Translations under genes and position numbers: made by a program | NCBI GenBank assembly: GCA_036925085.1 | Contig: JAUPFP010000039.1 | Location: 1,117,501 to 1,181,500 of the forward strand | Direction: 5' to 3' | Origin: Brachycybe producta | Lineage: Eukaryota; Arthropoda; Diplopoda; Playtdesmida; Andrognathidae | Length of the DNA: 64,000 nt | The notes under the pieces: model-generated | Told to the model about the DNA's origin: nothing | What the model saw: the letters and a program-made list of their open reading frames with translations, nothing else | Databases searched by the model: none | Shown: positions 58,850-64,000 of the stretch, piece by piece | How the letters are laid out: each line of letters opens with the position of its first letter | How positions within the stretch are numbered: the stretch's first letter is position 1

Positions 58850-59170
58850 TTTTGTGGGCTTTTGAGATTAATGATCGCATATTCCGCCGGTGCGCTAGCA
58901 ATTTTGTTGAAAATGCCCATAGAATTTCATGGGCTTCATCACTTTGAGCTTTGCGGGCGTCATGGGCTGGTGAGCTGGCAATTTTCTGCTAAAACTTATG
59001 AGCTTTCATCATCTTCATTGCTCTTTTGGGCTTTGTGGAGCTCATGAGCCAGTGGGCTGGCAGTTTTCTAAAAAAAATGCGCATGAGCTTCGTGGGCATA
59101 ATGGAGCTTTTCCGCTATGCTCCTTATGGAAAATCCAAGCTAATGGGCTTTTTGTCCCTTATAGGCTGGT
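58850..59170 (+). repeat. GGGCTT-rich degenerate repeat block
   Basis: TTGTGGGCTTTTGAG, CATGGGCTTCATC, GGGCTGGTGAGCTGGCA and CAGTGGGCTGGCAG recur; related to 42159-42970. Confidence 0.5.
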
Positions 59171-59718
59171 TTATTATAAAGTTTTGTGTTTGCTATTCTG
59201 GATCATCGATTCTTTACGAAATCCATTTCTATACTCTAAACTAAACGGAGCTCCAACATAGGAGCTTGTTTTATTTAACAGTTAAACCAGAATTTGTCAA
59301 CGTTCGGAGTTCTATTCAGAGAGAGAGAGAGAGAGAGAGAGAAAGGTTTCAAGTTCAAGTGTTAAAGTTTTCTTAAATATGGAGCCGAAGAAAAATAGGA
59401 AAAAATGGAAATTGGTGCGGTTTCGAGAGGTTTTTTTTGTAATAAGAAGTGATAGCCAGTATCTGTGTTAATTAATTAGTTAATTACTAGTTATCTCTCT
59501 GTACAGTTGTTAAACTCTGGATCAAAGTTGGGATGAGTGTATATCCTTAACACTGCCAAATGTTTTGTTTTTTTAAAAAAATGGAAGAGGCCAATAAACT
59601 CCCATTTTTTTCTCACTTATTTTAAGTGAACAAAAAGAAAACATTAATTTGTGATAATTCGATGTTTGCATCGTTGCGTTTGTGTCTCCGTACTTACGTT
59701 AGAAGCTTAACTATATAC

Positions 59719-59886
59719 TTAAAGGCACGTTTACACGATTCAATTTTGAAAGTTACCACCAGATTGATTCAATTGAATCGAGGTTCTTAATAAGTTCTTT
59801 ATTGATGGTCAATTTTGATTGAATTTCTATCTTGATTTTAATCGAATTAATCAATGAAATTGAACCGTGTAAACACGAGCCTTTAG
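59719..59886 (+). repeat. MITE with TAAAGGCACGTTTACACG ends
   Basis: 168 bp. The left end TAAAGGCACGTTTACACGAT is mirrored by CGTGTAAACACGAGCCTTTA, and TTCAATTTTGA faces TCAATGAAATTGAA. Confidence 0.7.
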
Positions 59887-60284
59887 ACACTCGCACAAAC
59901 AGTTTGTAAACTTTTAACCACACGAGGAATGATGTGGTTTTATATATAATATATATTTATTATTATCCATAATTTAAGTGTTCGTGATGAATAATTATTA
60001 TCAAGATCCATTCCACAGAAAATTATCGAGATTGGGTTTTTTGTTATTTGAAGTCGGGTTTTAAAATGTTCGGATCAATTCGATTGAATCAATAACATTG
60101 ATTGCCTCATTGAATTAAATTTCTAGACGTTTCCACCAAGGTTAATTTAGGTGGGGGGGGTCAATTTTGTTTGAAATGGAGTCAAATGTTTTGTGAATAT
60201 TGTGGGAGTTAACTATGAAAGTATCGCGCTACATCTAATTGTAAATAATAAAAAAATGTTGTTCAAATGTGATGAAATAATCGT

Positions 60285-60666
60285 GTTGAATTTTGCAAAT
60301 TGAACCATATTTGAACGTGAAGAATCGCTGGTCGAAGACTTTATTGATAAGGAAATCAAATTTTAAAATTCTTTACTAATATTTTAGTAATAATAAGTAA
60401 TTCTTTTTAGATAAAATTCTAAAGAAAATTCCTAAATAAATTTTGAAGAATTAAAGGGTCAAATTATAGTTCACACGTTGTAATTCTTGTTAAAATTATC
60501 ATTTTTATTGGCGTGTTGTTAATTCTGAAAAGTTTATTTTAAAAAAAATATTCCAGACTTTTTTTCTTATTGTTACGAAATAATTATATAGTGAAGAATC
60601 TAAAATTTTATATTTCAAGAAAGTATTCTTCACGTTTTGAAATGGTTCAATTTGTAAAATTCAATA
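60285..60666 (+). repeat. Long inverted repeat with about 40-bp arms
   Basis: TTGAATTTTGCAAATTGAACC and GAACGTGAAGAATC at the left face ATTCTTCACGTTTTGAAATGG and TTCAATTTGTAAAATTCAAT at the right. Confidence 0.65.
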
Positions 60667-61594
60667 GGATTGATTCAATCATATTTTGATAAAAAAAAAT
60701 GGAACTGTGACGTTCGTAATAAACACTTTCAGTTATTGTCAATTTTGATAGATTTCACTGTTTTTACACTGTTCAATTTGAGCCAATCAATACTTGATCA
60801 ATGAAATTGAACAACCTTAAATCCGACTTTAAACAAAAATCAATCTCTTATTATTTTTTTGAACAATTGATTTTTCAAGAAAGAAGAAATTTTTAAAAAT
60901 TAAGCCAATATTTGGTTGGCTTCAATTGTTTGAATATTGGCAATCAAAAGAGTTATGGCGGCATTTTTTTTTTTTTTTGCACTTTCTACTTTTTAGATAT
61001 AAAAGAGTAGGTTTTTTGTATTTTTTTATATTTGTTTTTGTTTATTTTTCTTTGTGACATCCAATTTGAGGGCACATTTATTATTATTATTGATTCTTAT
61101 TAAAACAAAAGTGGCAAAATTATTCACTTTTTTTATAATTTCAACTTCAATTTCTGCCCATATATAAAAGTGTAATTATTCTATTGTTTTGTGTCTCAAT
61201 TTCTGTCCGATGATGATGATGATGATGCCAAAATGTTTTTTGTTTTAAATTTTCCTAGTCACAGAACCAACAAACAACAACACATCCAAAAATATGTTGA
61301 GTCCACAAACACATTCTTCTTTTTTTTGCTTCATGTTTCAAAGTAAACGAACAAAAGGTGAATAATTTTTTTCACAACAATTGTTTTTTGTTTGTTGTTT
61401 TTGCGTCACAAATGCTAAATAATATGTAAATAATTTAAGTTTACTTCTCGGCAGTTATGTTTGTCTCTATTGTCATGAAATAAACAATGTTCATTTGAAT
61501 ACACATCACAGTAGTGCATATTGAAAAGCCAAATTGTATATTTCAACTGAGGGAGAGAAGGAGGAGGAGGCTAGCAAATATTATTTTGGTGTTG

Positions 61595-61893
61595 ATGAAG
61601 ATTTTATGCAAATATTAAAGCAAATGTGTCTCAATTTGTGGCCCATGTGCCAAATTGTGAAGTAATCATTGGAGCAGCTGTAATTATACTTTTTCTAATC
61701 AAAAAGGCTGGTTAGAGGCTAGATAGATGTCTGGTTATTATCAGTTGTTAACTAGAATTCTAGCCTTTAGCCAATGTTTTTGATTGGGGAAAAAAACTTA
61801 ATTGTTGGTTAGTAAATGGGATTATTACTTCACAATTGACTTTGGGCCACCGATTAAGAAACATTTGATATTTTGCATAAAAATTCTGAGCCC
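61595..61893 (+). repeat. Family B fold-back, copy 4
   Basis: ATTTTATGCAAATATTAAAGC left, TTTTGCATAAAAATTCTGAGCC right; CTGGTTAGAGGCTAGATAG in the centre. Confidence 0.7.
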
Positions 61894-62029
61894 CTTAATT
61901 ATTAAATGGATGAATGCCAGACATAAGCAATGATATTAATTTTTTATGCCCCTCCAGTATTTACATTAGGTCAAGAAAACGATTTGATTGTGAATTTTGA
62001 TAGGGGTTAAGTTAGTTTTATAGTGTAAA

Positions 62030-62290
62030 CGCCTTTTGGGTGCAAAATGAACAAAACGTTTACAAAACTAGAAGGGTAACTAATAATCATTTTAATATTT
62101 TCATGTTGATATCTTTCAAAATAAACTTTTTATAAAATAAATTTAAAAAATATCTTCTGCTTGAAGTTGGGCATTTTCAAACTGACATAAAAGGTTCATT
62201 TTTAAAAGAAATCAACATGAAAATACCCTCAAGTGTTGAGCTTAGCCCCCTTCTAGTGTCTGAAACACTTTCTTCTTAATTCTGCAATGA
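62030..62290 (+). repeat. Family A fold-back, full copy
   Basis: ACAAAACTAGAAGGGTAAC and TTGATATCTTTCAAAATAAAC on the left; AAATCAACATGAAAATACCC and CCTTCTAGTGTCTGAAACAC on the right. Confidence 0.65.
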
Positions 62291-62465
62291 CGCTGTGGGC
62301 ATTTTGCTGTGTTTCATGGAATGGGGATGATGTTGGGGTTTGGCATTTATTTTTTGTCATCTTCAAGGTTTATTTTAAAATTCCCTGCATTCTTGTCAAA
62401 ACGTTTTGCGCATTTTAATTTCCCCTCGCCTCGCATTTTACCCCCTCAACAAGACCCTGTTTCCT

Positions 62466-62601
62466 GTAAATACAAGAACGCCACAGACGTTTGCTCCGCC
62501 CCTTTTAGGAAGACTGGCATATTTCTAATTGGTTGTTATTTGGAAAAACGCTTATAAAAGGACAGCGCAAAAGTCTGCGTGTCCCTGTCTTTACATGCCT
62601 G
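62466..62601 (+). repeat. Family C-like MITE, diverged, copy 13
   Basis: ACAGACGTTTGCTCCGCCCC on the left and ATAAAAGGACAGCGCAAAAG with TCTGCGTGT on the right, around TTTCTAATTGGTTG. The CAGGC ends are largely lost (right end ACATGCCTG). Confidence 0.55.
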
Positions 62602-62878
62602 AGTTTCCAATAGGCAAAAAATATTTTTTTTAAACTGGAAAGTTAGACTCAAAGTAGAGAGAAATGTAACAGTGGGGAACAGAATCACACAAGTTGAAAA
62701 CAAATTGAACTAGGTTGAAATTATTTTATTTACTTTGATTCTACTTTTTAGAGCAATTATATTAGTGTTTTTTTTTCAGTTTTAAAGTTAATTTTTCATC
62801 AAGTGGAAACAGGGCCTTACAGTATGAAAGACCCATTTGTAATAAAACAACAAATAGCAAATTGTAAGCCAGGTATTC

Positions 62879-63190
62879 ATCAAAAGAGCAAGCAAGACAT
62901 TTGCTTGTGCTCGCCAATGTCTGCGCTCGTGTTCCCTTGAAATGCTCACCTTGCGTGTCTATACGAGAGCGAGTATGTTCTTGTTCTTAGTTGATCTATC
63001 GTTCACATCAGAGGAGTCTAATCTACACAAGCATTTCAACAATACAAATAATCACCGTCCAAGCTAAACAAGCATGACCTAGTCTTTTCCTTGATGATGT
63101 ACCCCGCCATCCGGATACTAGATCTTTTTTTAAATATGTAAAGCAAGCAAATAAATACTTGCTCGCTAATCGGTACTCACCAGACGACTA
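62879..63190 (+). repeat. CAAGCAAG/GCTCGC-rich imperfect inverted region
   Basis: AAAGAGCAAGCAAGACATTTGC near the left and AAATACTTGCTCGCTAATCGG near the right are imperfectly inverse. Class unknown. Confidence 0.35.
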
Positions 63191-63528
63191 TTGAGTGAGA
63201 ATGAACTTTTAACGGCATTTTATTTTATTTTCAACAGAATCCATATTTTCATTTCATGAATTAAAAAAAAAATCTTTAACAAACCAAAAATTTAAGACAA
63301 AAAATGTGCATAATACAATATTACATTAATTAATAAGTACACTGATGAAGAACCCAATCAAGTCTTTCTGTTTTTTCATCTAAGAAATGGTTAAAGAACA
63401 ATTATTGTTTCAAATACAGAATTTTTAAAATTGTAAATAATTCATAATACTTTTTTAATTATTTTTGTTCTGTTAATTGGATAAATATAATAATTTCAAG
63501 TTTTCATTTTTTTCTTTTAATTATTCAG

Positions 63529-63709
63529 AGACTTAAAACAAACGGAAAAAAAGAAAGTTGTTCCCCTGCACCAAATTGAAAGAGAGACCGGTAAAAACTT
63601 ATTGGAGTTCCGCCACTTTCGCCTTAAGCAAGCTTTCATTTGCTCCAGAGAATTCTCCAACCTACAGAAAAAATTGAAAAAACGGTACAAAATAAATACC
63701 GCCTTTTGA
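63529..63709 (+). CDS. Probable terminal coding exon of an unidentified gene
   Basis: After an acceptor (TTATTCAG, preceded by a T-rich tract) one base completes a split codon. Then 59 codons run to TGA 63707-63709. The peptide is basic: LKQTEKKKVVPLHQIERETG, NLLEFRHFRLKQAF, SNLQKKLKKRYK. Mixed, non-repetitive residues and coding-like codons contrast with the surrounding AT-rich repeats. I do not recognise the family. Upstream exons were not found. It could instead be a lone decayed exon. Confidence 0.45.
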
Positions 63710-63713
63710 ACAT

Positions 63714-63729
63714 TCCCCCCCCCCCCCCT
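63714..63729 (+). repeat. Poly-C run
   Basis: A run of about 15 C just after the TGA of the preceding exon. Confidence 0.85.
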
Positions 63730-64000
63730 CGTCTTTCAAAAGAGCAAAATGATGAGAAACTTGAACGTGTTTTAAAAACTAGAATGGTAGCTCACTGTAC
63801 TTTCATGTTGATTATCTTTCAAACTAAACCTTTTTATTCAAATTTTAAAATGAGGCATCTTTTAGCAGACGATATTTTCTTAATTTTTGTCCATAAAAAG
63901 TTTAATTTAAAAGATATTCAACATGAAAATATCCTTAAATGATTCTACCTACCTACCTACCTTTCTAAAACACAGTTAAGTTTCTCTCCTGAAAGACAGA
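63730..64000 (+). repeat. Family A fold-back, running to the window edge
   Basis: GTCTTTCAAAAGAGCAAAATG, GTTTTAAAAACTAGAATGGT, AAAAGATATTCAACATGAAAA and a final CTCCTGAAAGACAGA at the end of the window. A CTAC tetranucleotide run lies at about 63944-63960. Confidence 0.65.

Larger units (their letters stand above)
58565..63528 (+). other. Intergenic or intronic region after PLK
   Basis: AT-rich with GGGCTT-rich sequence (58850-59170), a GA microsatellite (59321-59344), fold-back elements (59719, 60285, 61595, 62030, 62466) and a CAAGCAAG-rich inverted region (62879-63190). AATAAA at 59593 is a weak poly(A) signal candidate for PLK. Confidence 0.5.

Overview
The window is eukaryotic nuclear DNA from a metazoan, most likely an AT-rich, transposon-rich invertebrate. 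It holds spliced genes with GT-AG introns, metazoan signalling and cell-cycle families, tRNA-derived SINE sequence, hAT and Tc1/mariner remnants, and dozens of short fold-back elements. The phylum cannot be fixed from the sequence alone. All intact genes recognised are on the + strand.

Region 1 (111-11113) is a ten-exon gene for a class IA PI3-kinase regulatory subunit (p85 type). The reconstructed protein is 1030 aa with the order low-complexity N-terminus, SAM, C1, RhoGAP/BH, nSH2, iSH2 coiled coil, cSH2. SAM and C1 domains stand where vertebrate p85 has an SH3 domain. Region 2 (11114-16690) is gene-free and repeat-rich, with a 737-bp hAT remnant that keeps its TIRs and an 8-bp target duplication.

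Region 3 (about 16690-26630) is a segmental duplication. An intact seven-exon ERI1/ERI3-like DEDDh exoribonuclease gene (23322-26630, 270 aa) is preceded by a broken partial copy of itself (17625-18750). Between them lies a decayed Ariadne-1-like RBR ubiquitin-ligase pseudogene (19087-21600), and an inverted piece of the same pseudogene sits inside the broken exonuclease copy. Region 4 (26631-33215) is intergenic, with a non-autonomous Tc1/mariner-like element and a SINE.

Region 5 (33216-58564) is a twelve-exon polo-like kinase gene (841 aa, closest to PLK2/3) spread over 25 kb because three introns are packed with repeats. Its short first exon and one apparent GC-AG intron are inferred from reading-frame continuity. 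Region 6 (58565-64000) is repeat-rich and ends with a probable terminal coding exon of an unidentified gene (63529-63709).

The dominant non-genic feature is a small set of fold-back (MITE-like) families. Family A, with the core GAAACTAGAAGGGTAGC and ATATCTTTCAAAATAAAC, has more than 30 full or half copies, many inside introns. Family C, with CAGGC...GCCTG ends, carries GC-box, CCAAT and CRE-like motifs in both orientations (about 13 copies). Families B, D, E, F and G are rarer. Several are nested, which gives a relative order of insertion. The three genes have no obvious common pathway and appear to be ordinary neighbours.
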